Part shown: positions 24,572 through 32,912 of the stretch, piece after piece
Numbering within the stretch: the stretch's first letter is position 1
Layout of the letters: every line of letters starts with the position of its first letter
Assembly: GCA_020630695.1 (NCBI GenBank)
Contig: JAHDIS010000040.1
Location: 1 to 38,247, forward strand
Reading direction: 5' to 3'
Length of the DNA: 38,247 nucleotides
Source: Paracoccaceae bacterium
Lineage (GTDB): Bacteria; Pseudomonadota; Alphaproteobacteria; Rhodobacterales; Rhodobacteraceae
Translations under genes and position numbers: made by a program
The notes under the pieces: generated by a model
Told to the model about the DNA's origin: nothing
The model's database searches: none
The model's input: only the letters and a program-made list of their open reading frames with translations

Positions 24572-25242
24572 CCTGGTTCCTGAACCAGAACCACAACAGG
24601 ACCGCTTCCGCCCAGACGCACGGTGCCTTCGTAGGTGCCGCGCCCGTTCCATTTCGCCGCAACATCCCAGTCTTCGACGATATGGGTATAGGTCAACCGG
24701 TGACCGGCGTTCTCACCGCGCGTGATTTCCACATCCTTGCTGGGCGCATAGCGGATCACATGGATCTCGCAGGGGCGCCCATCGTGCAGGGCGGTCGCCT
24801 TGATCGCCAGTTGATTTCCGCTGCGGCGGATATCAAGCGCGACCTTGGGCTTTTGGGCCTGATGCTTGCGGATCAGATCCACCACTTTCATCGGGCGCGA
24901 TCCAACAACGGCGTGCGAGCCGTTGATCACCATCTGGGGCGTATAGATCTTGCGCCAGCCGCCGGCCATGGCATAGCCCTTTTGCCGCGTGGTAAAGCCC
25001 GGCATGGCAAAACGGTCTTTCCAGCCAATGTAGTCCCAGTAGTCCACGTGCAGGGCCAGCGGAATAACATCATCGCGCCCGCCCAGTTCTGCCAACAGCG
25101 CATCAGCAGGCGGACAGGACGAACAGCCCTGAGAGGTGAACAGTTCAACCACGACCGGATTGTCCTGCGCGGCAACAGACGTCGCCGCCCCTCCGGTCAG
25201 GGCTGCAAAGATCAGGGCAAGAGAAGCCAGGTGCCTGCGCAT
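24535..25242 (-). CDS. DUF1223 secreted thioredoxin-like protein
   Basis: A 235-residue DUF1223 family protein with a Sec signal peptide (MRRHLASLALIFAAL...SVAA, cleavage near residue 25). After it comes a thioredoxin-like start VVVELFTSQGCSSCPPAD with Cys40 and Cys43 in a C-x-x-C, then LHVDYWDYIGWKDRFA and a strand-rich C-terminal half. This suggests a periplasmic thiol-redox or copper-related role, but activity is not established. The longest frame starts at 25425; the ATG at 25242 is chosen because it begins the signal peptide. Its end overlaps the acyltransferase gene on the other strand by 37 bp. It is divergent from aconitase. Confidence 0.88.
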   Translation of the reverse strand: MRRHLASLALIFAALTGGAATSVAAQDNPVVVELFTSQGCSSCPPADALLAELGGRDDVIPLALHVDYWDYIGWKDRFAMPGFTTRQKGYAMAGGWRKIYTPQMVINGSHAVVGSRPMKVVDLIRKHQAQKPKVALDIRRSGNQLAIKATALHDGRPCEIHVIRYAPSKDVEITRGENAGHRLTYTHIVEDWDVAAKWNGRGTYEGTVRLGGSGPVVVLVQEPGYGPIVAAARLR

Positions 25243-25338
25243 GAAAAGCTCGTGTGTGTGATGTGTCGTTTGAAAATATGAACTACCGAACTGGCGGTGA
25301 AAAGACCAATCAAGGTTTTGCGAGAGACTGTGACAGTC

Positions 25339-25373
25339 CCGTGTGGCGGGCGGGATACCCTGCCATCCCACGG
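25339..25373. other. Imperfect hairpin and possible promoter in the aconitase leader
   Basis: CCGTG-TGGCGGG (25339-25350) pairs with CCC-T-GCCA and CACGG (25358-25365 and 25369-25373) with small bulges. It lies in the 276-bp gap between the divergent DUF1223 and aconitase genes. A -10-like TACAAT is at 25415-25420 with only a poor -35 (TTCAGC). No other feature was recognised in this gap. Confidence 0.3.
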
Positions 25374-25518
25374 CGGTAAAACCGCTGTTCTTCAGCGTTA
25401 TCGGCGGGAATGTGTACAATGGCATACAAAAAACGTCGCACCCCCCTTGATCGACCTGTGCGCATGGTGCAGATACGGGCCAGAATTCCCATCTTCACCT
25501 TTGAAAGGTAGGCCATCC

Positions 25519-28218
25519 ATGCCCATTACAGTTGGCACTGACAGCGCAAAGACCCGCAAAACCCTGACCGTCGGCGACCAGAGCGTCGCGTATTACTCGA
25601 TCCCAGCCGCCGAAGCGGCCGGACTGGGCGAGTTTTCGAACCTGCCTGCGGCACTCAAAGTCGTTCTGGAAAACATGCTGCGCTTCGAAGATGGCAAGAC
25701 CGTCACCGTTGACGACATCAAAGCCTTTTCCGACTGGGGCAAAAATGGCGGCAAAGGCGACCGCGAACTGGCCTACCGCCCTGCCCGCGTTCTCATGCAG
25801 GACTTCACCGGCGTTCCGGCAGTTGTTGACCTTGCCGCGATGCGCGACGGCATCAAGGCGCTGGGTGGTGATCCACAGAAAATCAACCCGCTGAACCCTG
25901 TTGATCTGGTCATCGACCACTCGGTCATGATCGACGAGTTTGGCAACCCACGCGCGTTCCAGATGAACGTGGACCGCGAATACGAACGCAACATGGAGCG
26001 CTACACCTTCCTCAAGTGGGGTCAGAGCGCATTCAACAACTTCCGCGTTGTGCCCCCCGGCACCGGCATCTGCCATCAGGTGAACCTTGAGTATCTGGCT
26101 CAGACCGTCTGGACCGACACAGACCAGACAGGCACAGAAGTGGCCTATCCTGACACGTTGGTTGGCACGGACAGCCACACCACCATGGTCAACGGCGCAG
26201 CCGTTCTGGGCTGGGGTGTTGGCGGCATCGAGGCCGAAGCAGCGATGCTGGGTCAGCCAATCTCCATGCTGATCCCCGAAGTCATCGGATTTGAGCTGAC
26301 AGGCTCCATGGTCGAAGGCACCACCGGCACCGATCTGGTTCTCAAGGTCGTCGAAATGCTGCGCGCCAAAGGTGTTGTGGGCAAGTTCGTCGAATTCTAC
26401 GGCGAAGGTCTGGACCGTCTGCCTCTGGCCGACCGTGCGACCATCGCCAACATGGCACCGGAATATGGCGCCACCTGCGGCTTTTTCCCGATCGACAATG
26501 AAACGCTGCGCTACCTGCGCAACACCGGCCGTGACGAAGCGCGCATCGCGCTGGTCGAAGCCTATGCCAAGGAAAACGGTTTCTGGCGCGGTGCAGACTA
26601 TGCACCGGTCTACACCGACACGCTCAGCCTCGATATGGGTACCATCGTGCCTGCCATCTCGGGCCCCAAGCGCCCGCAGGACTACGTGGCACTGACCGGC
26701 GCCAAGGATGCCTTCCGCAAGGAAATGGAAGAAACCTTCAAACGTCCGATGAACAAGGAAGTCGCCGTTGCAGGCGAAGACTACACCATGGAATCGGGCA
26801 AGGTCGTGATCGCGTCGATCACATCGTGCACCAACACATCCAACCCCTACGTTATGATCGGTGCGGGTCTTGTGGCGCGCAAAGCCGCTGAACTGGGTCT
26901 GGATCGCAAGCCATGGGTCAAGACCTCTCTGGCCCCCGGATCGCAGGTTGTTTCCGCCTATCTTGAAGCTGCGGGCCTGCAGGACGATCTGGACAAGATC
27001 GGCTTCAACCTCGTGGGCTACGGCTGCACAACCTGCATCGGTAACTCTGGTCCGATCCAGAAGGAACTGTCCGACGCCATCGCCGAGGGTGATCTGGTTG
27101 CGACTTCGGTTCTGTCCGGCAACCGCAACTTCGAAGGCCGGATTTCGCCTGACGTGCGCGCCAACTATCTGGCCTCGCCGCCGCTGGTTGTTGCCTATGC
27201 CATCGCTGGCACCATGGACATCAATCTGGCCACCGATCCGATCGCACAGACACCAGATGGCAAGGATGTCTATCTCAAGGATATCTGGCCGACCTCGCAG
27301 GAAGTGGCAGAGCTGGTCGAACAGACCGTGACACGCGAAGCCTTCCAGTCGAAATACGCCGATGTGTTCAAGGGCGACGACAAGTGGCAGGGCGTCGATG
27401 TGACCGAGGCCGAAACCTACGATTGGCCTGCGACCTCGACCTACGTTCAGAACCCACCCTACTTCCAGGGCATGAGCGCAGAGCCGGGCACCATCAGCAA
27501 CATCGAAGGTGCGCGCGTTCTGGCACTGCTGGGCGACATGATCACCACCGACCACATCTCGCCTGCGGGTTCGTTCAAGGAAACCACACCCGCTGGCCAG
27601 TATCTGACAGATCGTCAGGTGGCCCCGCGTGAGTTCAACTCTTACGGTTCGCGCCGTGGCAACCACGAGATCATGATGCGCGGCACCTTTGCCAACATCC
27701 GCATCAAGAACGAAATGCTCGATGGGGTCGAAGGCGGCTACACCAAGGGCCCGGATGGCGCGCAGACATCGATCTACGACGCAGCCATGGCCTATCAGGA
27801 ACAGGGCACCCCACTGGTCATCTTTGGTGGTGAACAGTATGGCGCCGGCTCCAGCCGTGACTGGGCAGCCAAGGGCACAGCCCTGCTGGGCGTCAAGGCC
27901 GTGGTCGCCGAGAGCTTTGAACGTATTCACCGCTCCAACCTCGTTGGTATGGGCGTGATCCCGTTCGAATTCACCGGCGGTGACACCCGCAAGAGCCTTG
28001 GCCTGACCGGCGAGGAAAGCGTTTCGATCTCGGGTCTGGACACGATCCAGCCGCTGCAGGAAGTGCCTTGCACCATTACGTTTGCTGATGGCTCCGAAAA
28101 GACCATCACGCTCAAGTGCCGGATCGATACAGCGATCGAAATCGAATACATCGAACACGGGGGCGTGCTGCACTACGTTCTGCGCAACCTCGCGCAGGCA
28201 CCTGTCGCAGCCGAATAA
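25519..28218 (+). CDS. acnA: Aconitate hydratase
   Basis: Aconitase of the AcnA/IRP1 type interconverts citrate and isocitrate in the citric acid cycle using a [4Fe-4S] cluster. The 899-residue length is canonical. The three cluster ligands are visible: Cys437 in SITSCTNTSNP, and Cys503 and Cys506 in GYGCTTCIGNSGP. Other family blocks are VDLVIDHSVM, GTDSHTTMVNG, NYLASPPLVVAYA, and the swivel-domain GAGSSRDWAAKG with the substrate-binding Ser/Arg. The frame is open from 25297, but the ATG at 25519 with AAAGGTAGG just upstream gives the normal start MPITVGTDSAKTRKTL. A tandem terminator follows. It is a single-gene unit. Confidence 0.97.
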   Translation: MPITVGTDSAKTRKTLTVGDQSVAYYSIPAAEAAGLGEFSNLPAALKVVLENMLRFEDGKTVTVDDIKAFSDWGKNGGKGDRELAYRPARVLMQDFTGVPAVVDLAAMRDGIKALGGDPQKINPLNPVDLVIDHSVMIDEFGNPRAFQMNVDREYERNMERYTFLKWGQSAFNNFRVVPPGTGICHQVNLEYLAQTVWTDTDQTGTEVAYPDTLVGTDSHTTMVNGAAVLGWGVGGIEAEAAMLGQPISMLIPEVIGFELTGSMVEGTTGTDLVLKVVEMLRAKGVVGKFVEFYGEGLDRLPLADRATIANMAPEYGATCGFFPIDNETLRYLRNTGRDEARIALVEAYAKENGFWRGADYAPVYTDTLSLDMGTIVPAISGPKRPQDYVALTGAKDAFRKEMEETFKRPMNKEVAVAGEDYTMESGKVVIASITSCTNTSNPYVMIGAGLVARKAAELGLDRKPWVKTSLAPGSQVVSAYLEAAGLQDDLDKIGFNLVGYGCTTCIGNSGPIQKELSDAIAEGDLVATSVLSGNRNFEGRISPDVRANYLASPPLVVAYAIAGTMDINLATDPIAQTPDGKDVYLKDIWPTSQEVAELVEQTVTREAFQSKYADVFKGDDKWQGVDVTEAETYDWPATSTYVQNPPYFQGMSAEPGTISNIEGARVLALLGDMITTDHISPAGSFKETTPAGQYLTDRQVAPREFNSYGSRRGNHEIMMRGTFANIRIKNEMLDGVEGGYTKGPDGAQTSIYDAAMAYQEQGTPLVIFGGEQYGAGSSRDWAAKGTALLGVKAVVAESFERIHRSNLVGMGVIPFEFTGGDTRKSLGLTGEESVSISGLDTIQPLQEVPCTITFADGSEKTITLKCRIDTAIEIEYIEHGGVLHYVLRNLAQAPVAAE

Positions 28219-28232
28219 ACCAAAACAGATTG

Positions 28233-28286
28233 CGGCGCGGGCAATGCTCCGCGCCGTTTCAAGGCCCCGCTTCGGCGGGGCTTTTT
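28233..28286 (+). terminator. acnA: Tandem hairpins and rho-independent terminator of aconitase
   Basis: The first hairpin is CGGCGCGG/CCGCGCCG (28233-28240 and 28249-28256). The second is GCCCCGC-TTCG-GCGGGGC (28264-28281), a UUCG tetraloop stem, followed by TTTTTGTTTT. The second is a textbook terminator; the first may act as back-up or stabiliser. Confidence 0.93.
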
Positions 28287-28446
28287 GTTTTCCGAGCTTG
28301 CGCAAAAATGCGCCATCCACACCATCCAACGCGCAAAACACCGCCGATACAGGGCTTTAGGGGGAAATTGTCAGGTTTTCCCCACTCCACAAACCCGCAC
28401 AAAACCCCAAGATAGAGACAACGCCGCACAAACCGAGGCACGTCCG

Positions 28447-28596
28447 ATGAAAAACCGAACCATCAAGCCATGGCTGATTGCCCAGCTCGCCGTTTTGACG
28501 TTGCTGGCGGTCTATGGTGTTTCGGCTGGCGCAGACGCAGTTCAGGCTTGCGATCTGAGCACCCTCACCGACGACAGTCTGTTGTGTGATCTGTAG
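28447..28596 (+). CDS. 49-residue predicted secreted or single-helix peptide
   Basis: A small ORF with a GAGG Shine-Dalgarno 8 nt before its ATG. The product has a basic start (MKNRTIKPW), one hydrophobic helix (about residues 9-29, LIAQLAVLTLLAVYGVSA) and a short acidic tail with two cysteines (QACDLSTL, LLCDL). It could be a signal-peptide-processed peptide of about 20 residues or a small inner-membrane protein. It is convergent with ccmG, ending 6 bp from the ccmG stop. I do not recognise the family. Translation is supported by the Shine-Dalgarno and clean leader only. Confidence 0.6.
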   Translation: MKNRTIKPWLIAQLAVLTLLAVYGVSAGADAVQACDLSTLTDDSLLCDL

Positions 28597-28602
28597 AAGC
28601 GC

Positions 28603-29142
28603 TTAGCGCTCCAAGGCGTCCTGAAGCGCAGGAACAAAGCGCTGTTCATAGTCCGAACCGACCAAGGGCCCCGCAAAGCGGAACAACACGGTTCCATCCC
28701 CATCGACAATAAAGGTTTCGGGCGGCGCTGTGACGCCCCATTCGATCGCCGTGCGGCCCAGCGGATCAAAGGGCACCGCGAGGAACGGATTGCCGTCATC
28801 CTCCAGATACCCGCGGGCCTGCGATTCCTTGTCTTTGAAATTCACCCCGATGATGCGCAGCCCGTCCTGTTGCATCTCCAGCAGCTGCGGATGCTCTGCG
28901 CGGCAAGGCGGGCACCAGCTCGCCCAGAAATTCACCAATGTGATTTCACCCGAGCTGAGCGCATCAGGCGCCGCCGCGTCAAACCCTGCCAGCGTTTCGA
29001 CAGGCAAGGCCGGGGCCGGTTGCCCCACCCGCGTGGATGGCAGGCCCTGCGGGTCCTCGCGGAACATGCCGACATAGGCCATGATGGCGAACCCGGCGAA
29101 TATCGCCGGCGGTACAAACATCAGCGGCGAAAGCTTAGCCAT
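28603..29142 (-). CDS. ccmG: Thiol:disulfide interchange protein CcmG (DsbE)
   Basis: CcmG is the membrane-anchored periplasmic thioredoxin that keeps apocytochrome c cysteines reduced for haem attachment. The 179-residue protein has an N-terminal helix (about 7-25), then the thioredoxin fold with the active site WCPPC (Cys77, Cys80) in NFWASWCPPC, the GVNFKD strand and the cis-Pro region APPETF typical of CcmG. The frame opens at 29223; the ATG at 29142, overlapping the end of ccmD by 8 bp, is chosen because it begins directly before the anchor helix. The stop codon TAA sits as the loop of a small AGCGC-TTA-GCGCT palindrome (28598-28610). It is the last gene of ccmABCDG here. Confidence 0.95.
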   Translation of the reverse strand: MAKLSPLMFVPPAIFAGFAIMAYVGMFREDPQGLPSTRVGQPAPALPVETLAGFDAAAPDALSSGEITLVNFWASWCPPCRAEHPQLLEMQQDGLRIIGVNFKDKESQARGYLEDDGNPFLAVPFDPLGRTAIEWGVTAPPETFIVDGDGTVLFRFAGPLVGSDYEQRFVPALQDALER

Positions 29143-29311
29143 CAGAGGCCTCTTTGGTACTGCGGCCCTGCCGCGCTTCGATGTCTTCGAGTTCACGCCG
29201 CACCCGGCGTGCGCGCATGACACTGAACAAAACCAACAGAATGATCAGGGTCAGCGAAACCGCATAAGCGCTGAGCACGTAGCCTGCATATTTTCCAAGA
29301 TCCGGCAGCAT
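29135..29311 (-). CDS. ccmD: Haem exporter protein CcmD
   Basis: A 58-residue protein that helps release holo-CcmE from the CcmABC complex. It has the expected design: a short N-terminus (MLPDLGKYAGYVL), one membrane helix (about 12-32) and a basic, charged cytoplasmic tail (RARRVRRELEDIEARQ). It is too short for most gene callers but is fixed by context: its ATG overlaps the ccmC stop (TGATG) and its end overlaps ccmG by 8 bp. Family members share only this topology, so position is the main support. Confidence 0.9.
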   Translation of the reverse strand: MLPDLGKYAGYVLSAYAVSLTLIILLVLFSVMRARRVRRELEDIEARQGRSTKEASDG

Positions 29312-30039
29312 CACAGTGTCCTTTCGCGAGCCAGCAGCGCGCGGGCGCGCCGCGCCCGAATTTCAGTCTGCGTGCGCAGGAACACCAGCGCGATAAACAA
29401 CAAGGCGAAACCAACCATGGAGATCACCGCCGGATACCAGAAAACATCTGCGATATTCTGTTCCTTGTCAGCCGAGAAAGTGGCCTCCTGGTGCAGCCCC
29501 TGGTTCCAGAACAGAACGGCGTAGCGGCTGAGCAAGGCAAAGACCGATCCAACAAGGCAAAGGATCGATGTCAGATCGGCGGCGGTGTCGTCATCCTCGA
29601 TGGCCGACCACAGCGCGATATAGCCAAGGTAGAACAGGAACAGGATCAAAAAGGATGTCAGTCGCGGGTCCCAGGCCCACCATGTGCCCCACATCGGCTG
29701 GCCCCAGATCGCCCCTGTTGCCAGCGCAATGACCGTCATGACAGCGCCCACCGGGGCTGCGGCGCGCGCAGCGAGGGCCGAAACATGATGACGTCTGACG
29801 ATCCAGATCAGCGACGCCACAAGCATCATGAGCCAGGCATTAATCGCCATCAGCGCCGCAGGCACATGCAAGTAGATGATCTTGACGGTTGATCCCTGCC
29901 GGAAATCATCCGGCGTAAAGAAAAATCCCCAGATCAACCCGATGGCAAGGCAGCTCAGCGCCGCCCAAGAAAACCATGGCAGCAGGCGGTCCGTTGTTCG
30001 GATGAACTTGACCGGATTGGCGTATTCCCAGATCGACAT
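29311..30039 (-). CDS. ccmC: Haem exporter protein CcmC
   Basis: CcmC is the integral membrane protein that loads haem onto CcmE. The 242-residue protein has six hydrophobic helices and the diagnostic tryptophan-rich motif GTWWAWDPRLT in the periplasmic loop. Haem-ligand histidines are expected in loops: YLHVP and WNQGLHQ supply them. The start MSIWEYANPVKF is typical. It lies 76 bp downstream of ccmB, with AAGGGA about 11 nt before the ATG, and overlaps ccmD by one base. Confidence 0.96.
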   Translation of the reverse strand: MSIWEYANPVKFIRTTDRLLPWFSWAALSCLAIGLIWGFFFTPDDFRQGSTVKIIYLHVPAALMAINAWLMMLVASLIWIVRRHHVSALAARAAAPVGAVMTVIALATGAIWGQPMWGTWWAWDPRLTSFLILFLFYLGYIALWSAIEDDDTAADLTSILCLVGSVFALLSRYAVLFWNQGLHQEATFSADKEQNIADVFWYPAVISMVGFALLFIALVFLRTQTEIRARRARALLARERTL

Positions 30040-30082
30040 GATGTGCAGTTATCCCTTGTGCGCGCCTGTTACACCTCAAATA

Positions 30083-30095
30083 TGCGTCATACGCA
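30083..30095. other. Short inverted repeat between ccmB and ccmC
   Basis: TGCGT-CAT-ACGCA (30083-30095), flanked by an AT-rich near-symmetric arm on each side. It is the only notable structure in the 76-bp ccmB-ccmC gap and could be a processing hairpin or a weak operator. Confidence 0.3.
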
Positions 30096-30115
30096 ATATG
30101 GCAGTGCCCGGCGCA

Positions 30116-30772
30116 TCAGCGCAGGTTGATCCTCAGCACAGCCGCGGAGGCAAAGGGAAGCAGCGCAACCACGCCCGCGCTGATCCCCGCCAGCATCAGC
30201 AACGGTGTTTGCACAGCCAGCCCCTCAGCACCCCGTCGGGCCACTTCGGCGCCAAAGATCAACGTCGGGACATAAAGCGGCAGCACCAGCAATGACATCA
30301 GCAACCCGCCGCGTTTGATGCCCACGGTCAGGGCCGCGCCGAAGGTTCCGATCACACTCAGGGCCGGTGTGCCCAGTGCGAGGCTGACAACGACCCAGAG
30401 ATACGCATCGACAGGCATGCTCAGCAGCACGCCGAGTGCCGGGGCGGCAAAGACCAGCGGCAGCCCCGTTGTGATCCAATGCGCCAGTGCCTTAATGGTC
30501 ACGATGCCTTCCATCGGCAAAGGCGCGGTCGCGAGCAGATCAAGCGATCCGTCTTCCCAGTCCAGCGCCAGAATGCGATCGAGCGACAACAAACAGGCCA
30601 GCAAAGCACCGATCCACAAGATACCCGGCGCAATCTTGGCAAGCAGTGCGGTTTCAGGGCCCACGCCAAAAGGCACCAGCACCGTAACGATCAGAAAGAA
30701 CGCCAACCCGAGGCCAAAGCCCCCACCTGCCCGAATGGCCAGCATCAAATCCCGTTTCAAAAGCGCAATCAC
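30116..30772 (-). CDS. ccmB: Haem exporter protein CcmB
   Basis: CcmB is the membrane subunit of the CcmAB ATPase that drives release of haem-loaded CcmE. The 218-residue length is right. Six hydrophobic helices are seen, and the family motifs [13 protein letters not shown] (about 68-80) and [11 protein letters not shown] are present. The start [17 protein letters not shown] is typical. Its start overlaps the end of ccmA by 4 bp, so both are co-translated. Confidence 0.95.
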   Translation of the reverse strand: MIALLKRDLMLAIRAGGGFGLGLAFFLIVTVLVPFGVGPETALLAKIAPGILWIGALLACLLSLDRILALDWEDGSLDLLATAPLPMEGIVTIKALAHWITTGLPLVFAAPALGVLLSMPVDAYLWVVVSLALGTPALSVIGTFGAALTVGIKRGGLLMSLLVLPLYVPTLIFGAEVARRGAEGLAVQTPLLMLAGISAGVVALLPFASAAVLRINLR

Positions 30773-31383
30773 AGGAACGCCTCGTCTTGGGCGGACACGC
30801 GTGGAACCGCGCGGAATTTGCCCACATCCAGCACCTCAGCCTCGTTCAGGCCCAGATCGATATGCGTGGCCATCAGCGCAGCACCGCCCTGCTGCAGATG
30901 CGCACGCACCGCATCGGCAAAGAGCGCAACCGAAGCTGCATCCAGCGAAACCGTCGGTTCGTCCAGAACCCAAATCGGACGCCCCGTGACCATCAACCGC
31001 GCAAGACCAAGGCGGCGTTTCTGGCCCGCGCTCAGTGTTCCAGCAAGCCGCGTGCGCAATCCGGTCAGGTCAAAAGCCTTGATCGCAGGCTCAATATCGC
31101 GTTGGGCAAAGACATCAGCCCAAAAGCTCAGGTTCTCTGTCACGCTCAGCATGGACTTCAAACCGTCCGCATGGGCGGCATAGGCAATCCGGTCTTCTGC
31201 GCCTTCAATCCGCCCAGAGAGCGGCGGCTGCAGACCAGCCATGGTGCGCAGCAGTGTTGTCTTGCCAGCGCCATTGGGTCCGCGCAGCACCAAGGCACGG
31301 CCAAGGCCGAGGGAAAACGTCACCCCCTCCAAAACCGGCACACCACCGCGTGCTACGCCCAGATCAATTGCTTGCAGATCCAT
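30769..31383 (-). CDS. ccmA: Cytochrome c biogenesis ATP-binding protein CcmA
   Basis: The ABC ATPase of the CcmABCD haem-handling complex, 204 residues. Walker A is GPNGAGKT (35-42), the signature is [13 protein letters not shown] and Walker B is [11 protein letters not shown], followed by the switch His in ATHIDLGL. The LSAGQ-K-R form of the signature is typical of CcmA. It is the first gene of the minus-strand ccm run, with 68 bp of GC-rich, hairpin-rich sequence before it after ntrX. The remaining ccmE, ccmF and ccmH genes are not in the window. Confidence 0.96.
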   Translation of the reverse strand: MDLQAIDLGVARGGVPVLEGVTFSLGLGRALVLRGPNGAGKTTLLRTMAGLQPPLSGRIEGAEDRIAYAAHADGLKSMLSVTENLSFWADVFAQRDIEPAIKAFDLTGLRTRLAGTLSAGQKRRLGLARLMVTGRPIWVLDEPTVSLDAASVALFADAVRAHLQQGGAALMATHIDLGLNEAEVLDVGKFRAVPRVSAQDEAFL

Positions 31384-31414
31384 GAAACGGAATTACCCCA
31401 CGGGCGCCAAGCGC

Positions 31415-31433
31415 AAAAGCGCCAAATCGGCGC
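31415..31433 (-). terminator. Weak terminator after ntrX
   Basis: On the minus strand GCGCC-GATTT-GGCGC is followed by TTTT, between the ntrX stop and the ccmA start. The stem is only 5 bp, and neighbouring GCGC repeats allow other folds, so read-through into ccmA is possible. Confidence 0.35.
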
Positions 31434-31451
31434 GCCCTGCCCATGCGCCAG

Positions 31452-32879
31452 TCACGAGGCCTGTTCGATCTGCTCTTCGCCTTCATCCTCGACCCTGGCA
31501 ACACGTGCACCGGCCTTCTGGCTGGTGACCACACCCAGCGATTTGAGCTTACGATGCAGCGCTGAGCGTTCCATACCGACGAAATTCGCCGTTCGGGAAA
31601 TGTTGCCGCCAAAGCGGTTGATCTGCGTCAGCAGGTATTCGCGCTCAAAGGCTTCGCGTGCTTCGCGCAGGGGCATCGTGGCCAACGTTCCGGAGAGAAT
31701 GACCTTGCCGTCTTCTTCTTCGCTTGGGGCCGATTCCTGTGGCAGTTCACGGGCCTCGATTGGTCCGGTCCCTTCGCCCAGTATGAGCACACGCTCCACC
31801 AGATTCTTGAGCTGCCGCACATTGCCGGGCCAGGTCATGGTTTGCATCAGGGCAACCGCTTCGTCAGACAGCGTGCGCTTTGGCAGGCCCTGCGACTGGT
31901 GGCATTGCTCGATGAAGTAATCGGCCAGCATTGGAATGTCTTCGCGCCGTTCAGACAGGGATGGAACCGCGATCGGCACAACGTTCAGGCGGTGGAACAG
32001 CTCTTCGCGGAACCGCCCTTCGGCAATTTCCTCCTGCAGGTCGCGCCCGGTCGAAGAAATGACCCGCAGATCTACGCGAACCTTGTCACTGCCTCCGACC
32101 CGGTTGAATTGCTGATCCACAAGAACACGCAGGATTTTTGACTGAGTGCCCAACGGCATGTCGGCCACTTCGTCAAAGTAGATAACGCCGCCATGGGCCT
32201 GTTCGAGCAAACCCGGCTCGATCCCCCGCTTGGCGCTTTCGCGGCCAAACAGCATGGCTTCCATCATTTCAGGCTCAACCCCGGCGCAATTCACGGTGAC
32301 AAAGGGGGCAGAGCTGCGGTTGGACTTGGCGTGAATATATCGCGCTGCAACTTCCTTGCCGCTGCCTGCAGGGCCGGTCAGCATAACGCGGCCATTGGAT
32401 TTGGTCACCTTGTCCAGTTGTGCAATCAAGGCGCGGTATCCTGCGCTGTCACCCAGCATTTCAGCGCTGCGAGTTTCACCACGCTTAAGAGTGGCGTTCT
32501 CACGGCGCAGGCGCGAGGTTTCCATCGCCCGCCGGATCACCACCAAAAGCTGATCAATGTTGAACGGCTTTTCGATAAAGTCATAGGCGCCCTGCCGGAT
32601 CGCAGCCACCGCGATTTCGATGTTGCCGTGACCGGATATAATCACAACCGGCACGTCCGGGTTGTCGCGCTTCACAGCCTTGAGAATGTCGATCCCATCC
32701 ATCTTGCTGTCTTTCAGCCAGATATCGAGGATCAGCAGCGCCGGAGGCTCTTTGTTGATTTCGGCCATGGCATCGTTGCTGTTGCCCGCAAGACGCGTGG
32801 TAAAGCCTTCATCCTCCAGAATATCCCCGATCAGCTCGCGGATATCGCGTTCGTCGTCAACGATCAGAATATCACTCAT
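31452..32879 (-). CDS. ntrX: Nitrogen/redox response regulator NtrX
   Basis: The response regulator partner of NtrY, 475 residues. Receiver domain: acidic pocket DDE (8-10), phosphorylated Asp52 in LILDIW, and Lys in IEKPF. AAA+ domain: Walker A GPAGSGKE and Walker B VIYFDEVADMP. C-terminal Fis-type helix-turn-helix: ISRTANFVGMERSALHRKL. The GAFTGA loop that contacts sigma-54 is missing; the region reads LFGRESAKRGIEPG. This is known for NtrX and implies it does not act as a classical sigma-54 activator. The ATG at 32879 is preferred to the longer frame (32900) because GAGG precedes it and it starts the receiver domain. It follows ntrY with a 33-bp gap. Confidence 0.95.
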   Translation of the reverse strand: MSDILIVDDERDIRELIGDILEDEGFTTRLAGNSNDAMAEINKEPPALLILDIWLKDSKMDGIDILKAVKRDNPDVPVVIISGHGNIEIAVAAIRQGAYDFIEKPFNIDQLLVVIRRAMETSRLRRENATLKRGETRSAEMLGDSAGYRALIAQLDKVTKSNGRVMLTGPAGSGKEVAARYIHAKSNRSSAPFVTVNCAGVEPEMMEAMLFGRESAKRGIEPGLLEQAHGGVIYFDEVADMPLGTQSKILRVLVDQQFNRVGGSDKVRVDLRVISSTGRDLQEEIAEGRFREELFHRLNVVPIAVPSLSERREDIPMLADYFIEQCHQSQGLPKRTLSDEAVALMQTMTWPGNVRQLKNLVERVLILGEGTGPIEARELPQESAPSEEEDGKVILSGTLATMPLREAREAFEREYLLTQINRFGGNISRTANFVGMERSALHRKLKSLGVVTSQKAGARVARVEDEGEEQIEQAS

Positions 32880-32912
32880 CTCTGCCTCTAACCTTTTCAA
32901 TCACCATAACTG

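Noticed and set aside
25495-28341. A 948-codon open frame on the minus strand, opposite aconitase
   Set aside because: It mirrors the acnA codons. High third-position GC keeps the opposite frame free of stops, and the translation shows no family motifs or start signals.
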